64,000 nucleotides of DNA from Varroa destructor (lineage: Eukaryota > Arthropoda > Arachnida > Mesostigmata > Varroidae), in NCBI RefSeq assembly GCF_002443255.2, contig NW_019211455.1, positions 33,197,778 to 33,261,777 on the forward strand, given 5' to 3'. Shown piece after piece: positions 49,641 to 61,525 of the stretch. Position numbers and translations under genes: made by a program. The notes beneath the pieces are model-generated. The model was not told where the DNA came from. It saw only the letters and a list, made by a program, of their open reading frames with translations, and did not search any database. The first letter of the stretch is position 1, and every line of letters begins with the position of its first letter.

Positions 49641-50999
49641 ATACAGAGAGAATAGTTGAAAGCGCTAAATAAAGAAAAGCGGACGGCAAAGATATGCGAT
49701 GTTTAGAGTCTGTAGACTCATGTAGAGTCATCGATTTTAAAGAGCAGACCATGACAACAACTAAAATTTTGACATACGACTGCACTTTTATTACGCGGTG
49801 TTTATTGCATCCTGCTACAAACACTTGTTACGATTATTACATTAACAATTTTTTTTGTTTTTGTCTTGGGAATTTTAGAAAATGACGTTGGTCGCGCAAA
49901 CTATGAACTTCTGTAGGGAGTCATTCTGTCCTCTCGGCTGTGATAGGCCTTTTCCATTTTCGCTAGGTGCAAGCTACTTTGAAAACTTCGCTTGCTCCAG
50001 CTTTGATGCACCTAATGTTTGCCTTTTTGCAATCACTGCGTCCATCATTAGGTCAGCAGAGTTTTGATCATATGTCCCGGCTTATTCTCGCGTGCGCGTC
50101 GTGTTTCATCAGTTACACCTTGAGGTTTCATTGTCATTGCTGTTACACGTCTTTGGGTTTCAAGTGTTGCTATCGTTCTTGAGCTTTATACCCAGAAAAT
50201 CCGACCGTCTCAAGCGACCGTTGTGAACGCTTTTTGCGTGCTTTCGTCCGACAGATTTGTTGCAAGCAACCCAGACTGCATACGAGTAAGCTCTGAAAAC
50301 GTAACGCCATATTGTCTTGAAAGCTTTCTGAATTTTCATTTGCACTTCGGATCTGGAATAGAATAGATAGATAGTAACGCGCGTAAACGTTTGTTGTGAG
50401 TTATGCGCTAAATTAGAAAATGCTTTGTATCAATACTTCTCGTTTGGAATTGAAACACTCGTTAGAAAGTGGAACTCGTTGCAGGTGTATCCTGAGGACG
50501 TCCTTGTAGACCGATCTTTCGTCACGTTCCCTTGACCACCTGTTCACATGACGTAGCAAGCGCGAACGAAATCACAGGGCAAATTTGCTCTAGCCTACAA
50601 CGTAAGCAGCTATGAACTGCTTGGCTATTGCGTAGCCGAGAAGAAAAACGCTTTTACGCTTTTACCGATCGTAGGATTGATTTTGCTTCATTTGTTTTTT
50701 TTGTCTGGCTGCTAAAACAAAAGCCAACTTCTTTTTGTGAGATATACCTTTTTAGGCAGCCTAGCCTGAGCAGCATAACCGGTAAAAGCTTCCTGATCAT
50801 TGGGTGTACGCACCTCTTAATTGTGCTATGGAGCAGACTCTCTGATATCAAAAGGTTCGTGTTAAAAATCCCGCAGATAGAGGGCAGCTATCATTGGGAG
50901 CACCTTGCTCGGCTCTGTTTCGGATGAGCTCTAAGGTCGCATTGAGTACAGCACGCTGGCTCGTAGGGCTTTTCTTGAAGGAACTAAAGCACTGAGTCC
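49641..50999. other. non-coding stretch
   Basis: No recognised gene. Overlapping frames on both strands at 50628-50927 carry no family motif. It ends where the Ty3/gypsy relic begins. Confidence 0.4.
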
Positions 51000-51505
51000 G
51001 TAAATTTACCGCGTCAGCTGTGAAACTCAATCAGATTTGTCCAATGACGGCAAATAGACGTCTCCACTATGTCAGCTGACACAACATGGGTACCTTTACA
51101 TTCAAGTATGAATAGAAAATCAGTATGCGGAGTGCAGATATCAACAGCGAACGTATTCTTCCTGCAAAGTTCGTTGTGGGAAGTGTCGACAAGCACCTCT
51201 TGGCGCATCTACGTCACGTCCATGAAGCTCTACGAGAGGGCCAACGTCTCAGGTATAAATCTGGAGAGTTCCCAATAATGGAGCTCCAAAGTCTTATAGC
51301 AATGAACAGAAGTCGCACACAAAATCAAAAGACAACCAAAAGGTCTGCTAACGTCTTTTGCGTAAAAACGAACTATTCTCGCAACAATTACCGGGGGCTT
51401 TTATCGAAAAGAAATCTAGTGGATTCACAGATTGCGACATTTCAGAGCTGTAGTAATGCATTCCGCACGTATTTGTACCTAGCCTTTTCCAGTTCAACTC
51501 AGTAG
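51000..51505 (+). pseudogene. Ty3/gypsy-type reverse transcriptase relic (C-terminal half)
   Basis: From 51125 one frame is open for 126 codons. Residues 21-39 read VDKHLLAHLRHVHEALREG, matching the segment after the catalytic box in gypsy RTs (xxEHLxHLxxVFxRLREAG), and KSGEF (45-49) matches KCEF. Residues 70-92 include TTKRSANVFCVKTNYSRNNY, matching xTKKELxSFLGLxNYYRRFI of the thumb. Upstream, in other frames, QIDVSTMSADTT (about 51045-51085) matches the YHQIxVxxxDxxKTAF segment and GTFTFKY matches GxFxFxxMPFG. The YxDD box aligns with ILPA, so both catalytic Asp residues are gone. It is complementary in content to the relic at 1481-1861 (fingers and palm there, palm and thumb here), but they lie on opposite strands 49 kb apart. 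No LTR, RNase H or integrase was recognised. Confidence 0.72.
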
Positions 51506-54204
51506 GAGTTTTAGTGCAATGTTGAACACATGAGAACCACGCAAGCAGCTATCAACCCTAAAAATAAGACTTAGTTATTCTTAAATCTTTATCGGACAAA
51601 GCTGAGAGGCTTTTTAGCGAGGAATATGAACGCAGGTGTGCTTAGATTGGGCAAGGAACACGAAAATATCTCCAAACAACGCGCTAGCAAGCTTTGACAG
51701 GGACTGCAGCAAGTTCTTCTCAACTGTGTCGAGCGCTTTCGGGAAGATGGAACAGACATGCATAAATTTCCCAGAGATTTGAGGGACGGTTCGAGGGTTT
51801 GCAAAAATTCTTCGAACGGCATAAATATTACTTTGCCTTCTCTAAAGGGAACCATGGTCGGAGGAAGAAATTAGCAGTCATTTTGGATCAGGCGCATGAT
51901 ATCAGTGTTTTTCACAACAGGACTGTTTCCCAATGGTATGTTCTCTTTTGCCGAAGGATTTCTTGAGGTTCTAGCGATTCGAGCGGCGCTAAAGTGACTG
52001 TTTAGGTAACTTAGCGACTTTTGTTGAAAAATGCGTTTTCGAAGTTCCTGTTGACAATGTTATAATTACAACGACAAATCGGCGACAAGAAGATAATGTA
52101 AAAAGGCTCTAATGTCATTTGTAAAGTATCTATTTACAAATTGTTTATTTTGGGCTTTTTCAGATCTAGTCTGCTGATATATCAAACCTAAGAGCAATCA
52201 TATCGTGATAAGGAACTTCCCTCCAACTAATTTTTCTTCAAAAAGAATATTTCCATTGCAGCGAACGGTGAAAGTCAGCTGTCAGAGAATTACTTCTGGA
52301 CCAAATAAATCTGTCAAAGTCAACTGATTTAAGCGACAGAGGAATTGTAACAGGTCGCATGAATCATAAAAATTAAAACTATTTTCCTAATTGCCGTTTG
52401 GTTCACGTTTTCCGTCCTTCAAAAACGAGACTCTAATAGAGAAAATTTTACAAGTTAAAATGATAATTTCTATGCGTTGAAAATTTCCAGATGTGACATT
52501 GAGGAATATCTATTTTCTATTGTAACGTCGTAGTGTTGACGGAACGGAGCGCTTATTTTGCTGGCTTTGCTTATTTTTTGGAAAAATACTGATATTCATT
52601 ACTTCTTGTTTGGTAATTTATATATATACATACATACATACCTCCTTTATTGTAAAAAGTGGTCGCAAGGTATTCTTCTATCAAAGTAATTCGAGATAGC
52701 GGGAAAGTACCGCAACAGACAGAATCCTCATGCACAACTATCGAGTATCATTTTGACGTATTCGTGCTAAAATATTTGCACGAACCTTCACTGCACATTT
52801 CATATGGGTCCATATACTTGGTAATTTTAAAATGAAAATCTTCCAACCGTTCTTCTTTTCATACATTTTCTTTACGGGACACGCTGTTCTATGCTCTAGT
52901 GCCCAACCAGTCCAAGTTCTATAGGAATACGTTTTATCGCTTCGGAACTCACAAAACGAATTGTTTGATACAGCAATGTTAATCATAGTACAAAGCTTAA
53001 TTTCCCATTTTAGAACTTCGTATTACAGTAATGCCTAAAACTTTTAAGGGGGTAATTTTTTTCTTGATGTGATTAAAGACTTCTCTGCTGCAAGAATAAT
53101 GAGAATGAAGCTTGAAGATCGTGCGAGCGAAAAACTGACTTTTTGCTGTTTACCTTATAATCGACAAAATCTCAACCCCCACACCTGTCTATTCGTATTT
53201 TAAATCAACAATAACAAAAGTTACTAGACGTACACGTTCTTTATTGTCGTTATGTAAAACTGCAATTGACATAGCTTACTCATTTCGGCCGTTTTTGTGA
53301 ACCTTTTCTAGATCGCGACCTAATTTCTGTCTGTCTGTCTGTCTGTGTTGCAAATGCCGATTTGTTTTTGCTGTCAAATGTAGCAGATACGAGTATATTT
53401 AAATAGTATCTTTTTATTTTTAATTGTTACGTATTAATAGTTCAACTTGTTACAGGCAAACGCTAATTTTGTAATTCGTTGACAACACTGATTATTAAGT
53501 AAATGCGAGGCATAGGCAAACTCTGTTCTAACTTTAGACAACTTGATTGCGACCATGAATATCAATATAACAAGTTGAAGCTTCGAAAAAATCCTATACA
53601 GTGATACAAAAATAACTTTTAAACACGGTCAAGGCGAGTTGGACCCCATTTTTGTCGACTATAAGAATGCTGAGATCATGTATAAAGCCATTTTGATCTG
53701 TCGGGGGCAGCAGTATTTGCACTTCTTGTGTTTTATTGTATGCAATCTTAGGTGATTTACTAAAGTAGTTAGTTGTGGCAAATCGGTTGAGCGATCTATT
53801 TATATGAATGCCCCGTATGCTCTATTGACTCTAAATGGATAAACTTTACTAAATATGTCATGATCGCATTGGACAGTACATACGCGTTTGTTTCCTTTGT
53901 AGAACTAATTGTCCCGGTTTTTTTAGCTAAAAATATCTCATTAGACAGCCAAAATCCATTTTGTATTCTCATCTATACCTAATTATCGGTGATTACATCG
54001 AAAACGTTCTGAACAGGTTTTATCGTATGTTTTATTCGAAAATGGTGACGTTATACAAGTGCTAAGATCCAGACCTTTCCTGGAACAGAATTGCAAAATG
54101 TACTTCTGGACAAAAAGAAAGCCATATTCATTAAGTGTGTTATAGAAAGCAGCCTGAAGCCATATGTAAACTAATACATAGTAAACGTAAGGAGAATTAA
54201 AGTA
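51506..54204. other. non-coding stretch with an unassigned opposed frame pair
   Basis: At 51589-51870 both strands are open: a minus-strand 88-codon frame, and on the plus strand NMNAGVLRLGKEHENISKQR with one stop in about 85 codons. This could be more of the gypsy element, but no RNase H or integrase motif is visible. Simple repeats occur at 52618-52643 (TATA/CATA) and 53327-53346 (CTGT). The rest is unrecognised AT-rich DNA. Confidence 0.35.
53327..53346. repeat. (CTGT)5 microsatellite
   Basis: Five CTGT units. Confidence 0.9.
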
Positions 54205-54304
54205 NNNNNNNNNNNNNNNNNNNNNNNNNNNNNNNNNNNNNNNNNNNNNNNNNNNNNNNNNNNNNNNNNNNNNNNNNNNNNNNNNNNNNNNNNNNNNNNN
54301 NNNN
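54205..54304. other. assembly gap (100 N)
   Basis: Exactly 100 N, the conventional length for a gap of unknown size, so true distances across it are uncertain. A minus-strand frame spanning 53983-54360 exists only because N was read as open. The gap lies 174 bases upstream of a mariner relic, whose 5' terminal repeat may be missing. Confidence 0.98.
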
Positions 54305-54477
54305 ACTATTAAAGCGAATCCGGCGGTCTTTGAAATTCTACATTTACGTAGCGCTACCATACTTTTTAAACAAATTTGGCTGGTGAATACTTTAGTTTTC
54401 TAGAAACTTACGAGTGAAAACCGGTTGATACTACTCCACAAGAAATAAGTTTAGAAGGGATACCATCCTCCAGTTAT

Positions 54478-55025
54478 GAAAATCTACGCTCTGTGGTCAA
54501 GTTTTTGTTCCTTCAAACGCACAACGCTGCGGAAATCCATCGAGCATTGATGAAAGCATTAGACAAGTAGATCATAAACAAAAGCACAGTACGTGAATGG
54601 TGCACACGTTTCAAGTGGAGTATTGAAGATTAGAGTGGAAGTTCCAGATGTCGGGACCCGAAGGACAAGAACGCACGGTCGTCATCGAGAAGTATTTTCA
54701 CAAAAGCAGAGTGTGGAGTGTAAGGGATTTATCTGTCAAGACTGGCAGGTCACATGTAACGTGTTGCAGAGCCAGAGTAACCCAAATACGGTAGATGAGG
54801 GAACTGAGAAAAAATGGGCCTCTTGTGAATTGATTCCAGGCCAGTTGGAAATGTGTGTGCTATAGTTCGTATGCAATTTTTATTTTTAGTCAACAAAAAA
54901 CGTGTTAATGACAACGCCAGACCTACAAGTACATACCACTATCGACTTACGTGGCAAAGACTTAGATGGAGAAATTCCATGTGGAAACGGAAACGTTAGT
55001 CATCTGGCTGCCGAGAAGCTATTAA
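54478..55025 (+). pseudogene. mariner-family transposase relic with internal deletion
   Basis: Mariner transposases bind terminal repeats through an N-terminal pair of helix-turn-helix domains and cut DNA with a DD34D catalytic domain. Here SVVKFLFLQTHNAAEIHRAL (54490-54550) matches the first helix-turn-helix, STVREWCTRFK (about 54584-54616) matches the STVxxWxxRFKxG motif, and a SIED...SGSSR segment matches the SVEDxxRSGRP linker. After a stop at 54721 and a frameshift, VRDLSVKTGRSHV matches TVRELAxxxGxSxxSV of the second helix-turn-helix, and KNGPLVN then CVCYSS match the WVPH...R...C.SLL segment. At 54904-54924 the frame reads VNDNARP, the conserved (L/H)DNARPH of the second catalytic Asp. 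About 130 residues, including the first Asp, are missing between 54890 and 54904. Several stops confirm that it is dead. Confidence 0.8.
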
Positions 55026-56763
55026 AGCGGTAAAACAAGTGTGCAAAAAATAAAAGGAAGAACCTCTAAAACATATAATTTTAGCCTAATTAGCTCTAAC
55101 GTTATTCAATTCTAACTTGTGCCGGATTCAGTTTTATATATATATAATTTTCATGGTATCTCTTAACCTCCTTTATTTGTACGTTCAGATGTCTTGTTAC
55201 TTTCAGGTAATTTGACTTGGAATTCGTTCTCTGACAACGCGTGCCTTTTCAGTGACGATTCTATTTCTGCTTAACTTAAATCAGGTGGGCGTCACTGAAC
55301 AGATTGTGTTTCAAATAGCTTTTTTCGGAGACTAAAAGCGTCTATTTATAATTAGCCGCTATTTATAGTTAGTAAAGATGGCCTTCTTTTTGTTTAAAGC
55401 ACATATCCCACTATTCTGAACAAGAAACACGATGGATTTTGGCATCTATATTGTATTACCTTTTTTGAACGAAGATTGTAATGGAACCACGTGTTTGTAG
55501 AACGGTTTTGACACGCTGAAGTAGGATCCTCAATAGATCGATCACTAAATACTGATCAGAGGGCCAAATGGCTTTTTGTAAAAAATATCTGTGCATATGC
55601 AATCTTGTCAAAAAACTGTGATACATATTCTATGTACTATAACACTAAATCATCACTAAAGCATATTGGCTGTTTCAACAATGCCGATCTAGCGTTTCTT
55701 TTGACTAATGTGTACAGAACCATTTTACATTATGCTTATTAAATAAGACATAAGGACCTTTTGAAAATTCGGAGTAGGCAATAGTTGTAGGTAAAATCTG
55801 TGAGATTTTTTAAAAAATGATGGTGCGTCACTAATGAGGTTCGGTTGTCAAAATATGCACGGTCCCAGTGAACAATTTGTAGTTCTACCACTAAGGCAAA
55901 TTCTGTAAACAAATTCTGTTATAAAATTCTTAGGCTTGGGAGGAATATGATCATACACAGTGTAAAGGAGCTCAGCCTGCTGAAAATTAATCTGTTATAG
56001 CTCACGGGTCAAATTTTTCGGGTTATGTGTGGGTTACAATGTACGACACCAGCAGGCCGAAAAGAAGGTTTTCGTTAGAGCCGACAGACGGCGCTAGCGT
56101 CAGATCAGCTAATTGTATTTATCTAAAACCTCCTTGCAGCGCTGTTTTGATTCTTCGCCGTCTGCTCTATTTCATCAGGCCGTTGCCTTTAAAAATAATG
56201 ATTCAGTGTATTCAGTCATATAACTTAGTCATACGCGTGTCCGATAACCTCTTATTCGCTACCTTCGCGCCAGAAAAATACTGCCAAGACAAAGGCTTAA
56301 TGCCAAGGTCGAAGGCCATGAGCACAAGAAGCGAACGATGACGGGATGCAGGCACTCTTTAGGCAAAACACGGCGTCATCGACTCAAGTCTGGCCTGGTT
56401 AGAAGCGACTCAGATGGCTGTTGTTAATCTTTTCCGTGCACTGAAAAAAATAAAACAAATAGATCTTAAGAACAAGGAAAAAAGTCTTGTTTGGTAGCAA
56501 ATAGCCTTGAATAATAGAAAAAAAGGTCCTTTCTATATAAAATCGTTACTGGAAATAAAAGATGGAAATTTTACGAGACTCCCAAACGCAGACTAAAATG
56601 ATAGCTCGATAGCTCGACGCCACTGAGAAATAATCGCGGCCAAAGAGCTGCACTTCTGCAAATGATGACATATGAAGAAACTGTCGTACTGCATCCTATT
56701 CAAATCTCGAGAAACTGTTAACAGGTCGTTACACAAACCAGTATACCTGTTTGAGCCATGAAA
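55026..56763. other. non-coding stretch between two mariner relics
   Basis: A short TA run lies at 55136-55147. A 104-codon plus-strand frame at 56027-56341 has no recognised motif. No inverted terminal repeats could be paired between the two mariner relics. Confidence 0.4.
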
Positions 56764-57000
56764 TTGACAGAAAAAAAACGAACTGGTAAATAGCGACGCA
56801 AAGTTTTGCTACTGCATGACACGCATACTGCCTTGGTGACCGAGTGCAGGCTGACCAATTTCCGACGGCAAGACGTCTGTTCCACCGGTACATACGAACA
56901 TAGCTACATCTAATTTTCACTTGTTTTGACCAGTGCAGCATAACCTTGAAGGCAAACACTTCAGAACAAAGGCTGAAGCCCTCTCGACGAACGAATTGCT
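56764..57000 (+). pseudogene. second mariner transposase relic (catalytic region)
   Basis: A plus-strand frame with one stop reads TEKKRTGK, stop, RRKVLLLHDTHTALVTECRL and, further on, FRRQDVCSTGTYEHSYI, ending in a stop at 56911. This matches the second half of a mariner catalytic domain: ExxxxKRRGKL..GVLLLHDNARPHTA..T...L..FxWEVLxHPPYSPDLAP. HD is at 56815-56820, and Asn-Ala-Arg-Pro after it is lost. The third Asp position (YSPD) reads YEHS. Because it has its own copy of the HDNARP region, it is a separate insertion from the relic at 54478. The 143-codon minus-strand frame over it (56729-57160) is a shadow. Downstream to about 57200 an open plus frame could be the C-terminus but shows no motif. 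Confidence 0.62.
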
Positions 57001-60000
57001 TCCAAGGACGAAGCTTTTTCCTTTTGCCCGATAGGCCAGTCAACAAGATGGGCGGTAGTCGCAGGAAGCGAACGATATTAACTAGACTTAGACGTGTTAA
57101 CTTCTTCGAAAACGACAATAAGTCAAAGTTCCAAGGAAACAACGGGAAATTTCTTTTCAACCTAATAGAACCACGTTATCGACCTTATATTTCGACGCAT
57201 TATCCATAGTACTGAGAGCTACGGGTGGAATTACAAAATACATTACCCATCTTACGCCATTTATAGGCTTTTCAGGTTCGTGCACCTATCGCTATTTGAC
57301 TTTCCAATTGGCCTCATTAGGTCAGTCCTTTCTAATGGAATTGTCTCATTTAATTCTCATAATAATAAAAAAATTTAGGCAATATCGGAATTCTCGAGTA
57401 CCGGTTGAGCCTACGCACAAGCTAATAAATTTTATATTTAACTAAAACCGACAACAGACTACTCAGAACCATTACAACTACTTTCGAATTGACTGACAAG
57501 CCATGGCATTAGGATGTCATACAGTGTGCAGGCCATAGAGTTTAAGAGCCTTTTTCGGCCGAATATAACGACACAAATAATACTGTTCCAAAAACGTCCC
57601 AGAGAAACAGCTTCGATCATAACACATTATTTTATTTAGTATATCCTTAAATTTTCTGTTTTCAAAGCGTTCCTAGATAATGCCTCCCTAAATCAAGCGA
57701 AAAGTAGAGGACGTCGCACCTAAAATCGTTTTCCTGCATTAGTGTCACTGGCAAATCTGTCTTTTTAGGGTCTTTAAAGAGTATAGGCTTAAGGTTTAGT
57801 CACGGGCTGAGTCAAATAAGAACCAACAAGCCAGAAAGCAGAGGTCTAAGTGGAGAAATAAGTTAACCACAGATGGATTGTCAACGTGAAAGAGGCTCTA
57901 TACTACTGTTGCTCCGTCCTGCCTATAGCCTCAGAATCAAACTTGGTAACCTAAAGTAGTGCACTGGTTATAGAAGAGTTAAAACATTTTTTTTCTCACT
58001 GCTACTCACTGCTATCAGTGATCAGTCAATCTCAGGAAGGTCAAAGGTAGACAAAGATTCCACTACATCGCAGCGCGGATTAAATAATTCAAAGAACTTT
58101 CTGATTCTATCAGTCTTTCAGAATTGGACATATAGCAGCATGTCATGAGCACAAAGCCATCATAAGAGCAGATGTCAACAGTAATAGCTCCTATATTGAG
58201 TGTGATCCTAGCAGGTGGTTCTTTAAAATTTTCTGGAGTTTTAAGATACTGCCTTTTTTGAGATTCGATTCCCTCGAAAAACAACGATAACGATTATCAA
58301 GCGACGTGTGAGAGAGATATTATTACGTAAGCAGGAATCCATGATTACATTTGTATCGAGACTGTGGGGGGTGTAACCTCGTAGGGTGTTACAATTCTCG
58401 GGACTGGCAAATGGTTGTATATTAAGGAGCACACATTACTATTATTCGGCGAGAGATCAGTGTCGGTGACGTTTCAGCGATTGTTTGCAGAAGACCGCCC
58501 GATCGATCAGGATTCCCATAATTATCATGATTCGTTGAGACTGTTTGGAATTGCCTCGGGTCAATGCAACAGCTTTCGAGCTGGGTTTTAAGGGGTACGA
58601 TATGCGAAATCGAAGGGGACAGTTACGGCAGCAAGCATACAAGGGTTTAAGTTAGTCCTTCTGCTGCAGGTGTCGCCGACAGTTTGTAGTTTAACTTCTT
58701 GCTGTGTAGCGAGTGCGGGGTCGGCGACGGTGTGGATCTTTGAACCCGCGTGCGCTAAAACAGCAATGAAGTATGAGACTGCTTGCATTTAACGTTAAGT
58801 ATAAAGCATGAATCCGAGTTTGTGATGAGTGAAATGTCACAACCAAAAAATTTGCAGGCTCAACGTTTAATTACATTTGTAATCTTTCTTAGTCGATGGA
58901 TATTGAGGTGAATGCTATGGTGCTCCAGATCATCTTCATAAAAAATCGCTCACGGAACTCGTGAACTAGGGTTTAAAAAAAATTACACGCATGTCGGCAC
59001 GGTTTCATAGAAAAGTTCCGCGAAACGTGTTCGCAACGACTGGGGATAGAACGCCATTATTCTTGCATGCAGGAACAAGATGTCTGGTTACAACGACTCT
59101 TGACAGCAGATTGATTTCCATAAGAACACATAATGTCAATGTGACGCTGACATCCATTGGTCGTCGGCTAGTTTTAATGCATCAAAGATACGCGAAACAT
59201 TATGGATAGTAGAAAAATTCGAGGGGATTATCACAGACTCTAATCGCCTGGTCCCGAGGTTTTTAGGAGTAAGTTGAATCAATGGCCCCATCCGTTTACT
59301 TAGAAGTTGGGAGTTAGACCAATTCTGAAGGGTCGATTATAATGTTATAGAGATTTTACATTTCAGAGAGAGGTTAGCAAGTTTTTGAACTCATTCAGAG
59401 CGCCAACTTCGGATTTAGCGGTGGCATGGTCTGGGCACTTTTGGTTATGCTATCTCTAATCGTAGAAGGATCATCTATGTGAGACAGTATGAACTTTTTT
59501 TTTTCGTAACTGACGTCAGTTGCAGACAAACCTGAGAGTCTTACTTTACTGCTCACGTCACGCAGTGTAAATAATCATGAGTTTTCCTGTCGAAATGAGC
59601 TCAAGGTACCAGCGGTACTTCCTCGAAGATTATGATATTTCTGCGGTGAAAGTGGTTCAAAAAAGCAAAAGCCTATTGTCATATGGAAATAAATGGGTCC
59701 CATCGTCTGGAGGACGTTCAGAGCAGATTTTGTCAAACTTCTCTCAGCTTCCTTAGAGGATATTATTGCACAACTTTGTTTATCAATGTCTGGTAACACA
59801 CTGTTGTTTCATTATTTTTAATACAACATAAAATCTCGTTATAAAATCCTTAACTAAATCTTTTTACATCCGGCATTTCTACCCTAGATCGAATTCGAGA
59901 CACATACGGCTCTCGTTACGAATATCTAGGATACGGTACGGCTAAGAGTATTGCTATCCAAATAATTCAAAATGTCAAGTTACCAGATTAATTATTAAAC

Positions 60001-60293
60001 TATTATTTAACGTATTCTAAAAACTTAGACTAAATGTGTCATAGGTACTGGATATACATATCTTATGGGCGCGTTATATATATCACCCCCTACGGTTGTC
60101 ACTTTCTTATTTAACAAATTACAGAAGTATTTGCAACGAGCCGGATCGAGTTTACCGTTAGGTTTTATCTTGTCATCTTCATTCAAACATGACTTCAGGT
60201 ACTTCGCAGGATTCAAACGGGACGGTACGATGCACATCAGCGTATGTCAGTACTCCTCGCTGTTTCATACGCGGTGCACACTGGTCAGAAATT
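57001..60293. other. non-coding stretch
   Basis: No recognised gene. A small plus-strand ATG frame of 59 codons at 59578-59757 (MSFPVEMSSRYQRYF...) has an ordinary soluble composition but no known domain. GC-richer DNA at about 58590-58790 keeps frames open on both strands without motifs. Confidence 0.4.
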
Positions 60294-60900
60294 CTAAACT
60301 GGCTTCCTGAAAGCTAACAGCCGGATGACGAGTATTTCAAGTACAAAGAACAGTATATGAACAATTTGGAGAACGTTCTTGCCAATTGGGAGATAAAAAT
60401 GAATATTAGAGATAAGGACTGCTGCATGTTCCGATACTAGTGTGGCTCGGTGAGAACACCGTATTTTGCCTATGAAATTACAGAAAAAATGCACAAACTG
60501 AGATTTAGAATCCAAACGAGGATCCACAACTTCATAGAGGAACCTGAAAATATCTGCTTCAAAATTCATATTATGCAGTCCATTAGTCCCGTGTGAAAGA
60601 ATTCCGCGCTCAAAAACGTATTCAAAGCCATATGCCAAACATGCATTGCATGACGAAGAGTTATACCGCAGATCCAAAGGACGCTCCCTTAACATAGAGG
60701 TTAAGAAGCCAATAATATTACGAATTATACGGTTAAATCGAGCGGCAAAGGAACCTTTTATATCGGCAAAATCGATTTCGGCAATGCCGAAACGATAGGT
60801 AGATGCAGCTGTGCCAAGTGGTTGCAACAAGGCCCTCAGTTTACAAACGAAGTCCACCCGTCGAAGGATCTCAGCTGTACGTACTGCAAAAGCTTAACAG
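60294..60900. other. unresolved coding-like region, strand uncertain
   Basis: The minus strand has an unbroken 187-codon frame (60857 to 60294), the longest in the window and longer than chance would readily give. It ends in a hydrophobic stretch (VHILFFVLEILVIRLLAF) that could be a membrane helix. The plus strand of the same DNA has successive frames that also look like protein: EYFKYKEQYMNNLENVLANW, a stop, EITEKMHKLRFRIQTRIHNF, then after a frame change FYIGKIDFGNAETIG and a Cys-rich part CSCAKW...CTYCKSLTG (C-x-C, then C-x2-C). A LINE relic on the plus strand starts about 0.6 kb downstream, so a decayed 5' part of that element is possible, and so is a small gene on the minus strand. I recognise no family on either strand. 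Confidence 0.3.
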
Positions 60901-60946
60901 GTATTCCTGTAGGGAAATGAACCTGTACAAACGAGCAGAAACAGTA

Positions 60947-60970
60947 AAAAAAAAAAAACAAAAAAAAATT

Positions 60971-61004
<34 letters not shown>
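60947..61004. repeat. A-rich run followed by a (TA)n microsatellite
   Basis: Two A runs interrupted by one C (60947-60968), then TA dinucleotides to 61004. Plus- and minus-strand frames through it give only periodic Tyr-Ile. Confidence 0.93.
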
Positions 61005-61007
<3 letters not shown>

Positions 61008-61525
61008 TTGTTGTAGCCATGAGGAGTTCGCAAAATATTGCTCTGTATCGATATGCTCAAATTTTACGCCTGGATCAGTAAGAGTACAAGGCGCAGAATT
61101 TTAAATGTCCCGACTTATCCCACCTCATTAAAAAAAATTCCCACACATCTACACGGTAAGTTAACGTTTCGAAAAATCTAATATTTACCATTTAGGACTG
61201 CTGTTTATGATATGATGTTCGTGGATTTACACCCTATGCTTCGCTTAAATTGTACGACATGTGTTCTTCTTACAGCAATGAGAATTTACTCATATAAAAA
61301 ATTACTCTTTGATCATGCTCATTGACAGAAGATCGCGCAAGATGCCGAACAAACAATTGGCGACCTATTCCTTACAGTTTTAATGATGGGAAAAGTTAGC
61401 AGCATATGAACCCTTTTCAAAAATTAAGGGGTTCAAGACTGTCGTCATAAGGACTGAGTACTGAAGTACAAGCTGGTTTTTTCGCTGACATCACCCATGG
61501 TGAAGCTTTAAGTATTTGACTTAGG

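Noticed and set aside
53983..54360. 125-codon minus-strand frame
   Set aside because: It spans the 100-N gap; the openness comes from unknown bases.
56729..57160. 143-codon minus-strand frame
   Set aside because: The opposite strand carries recognisable mariner catalytic motifs (VLLLHD...), so this is most likely its shadow.
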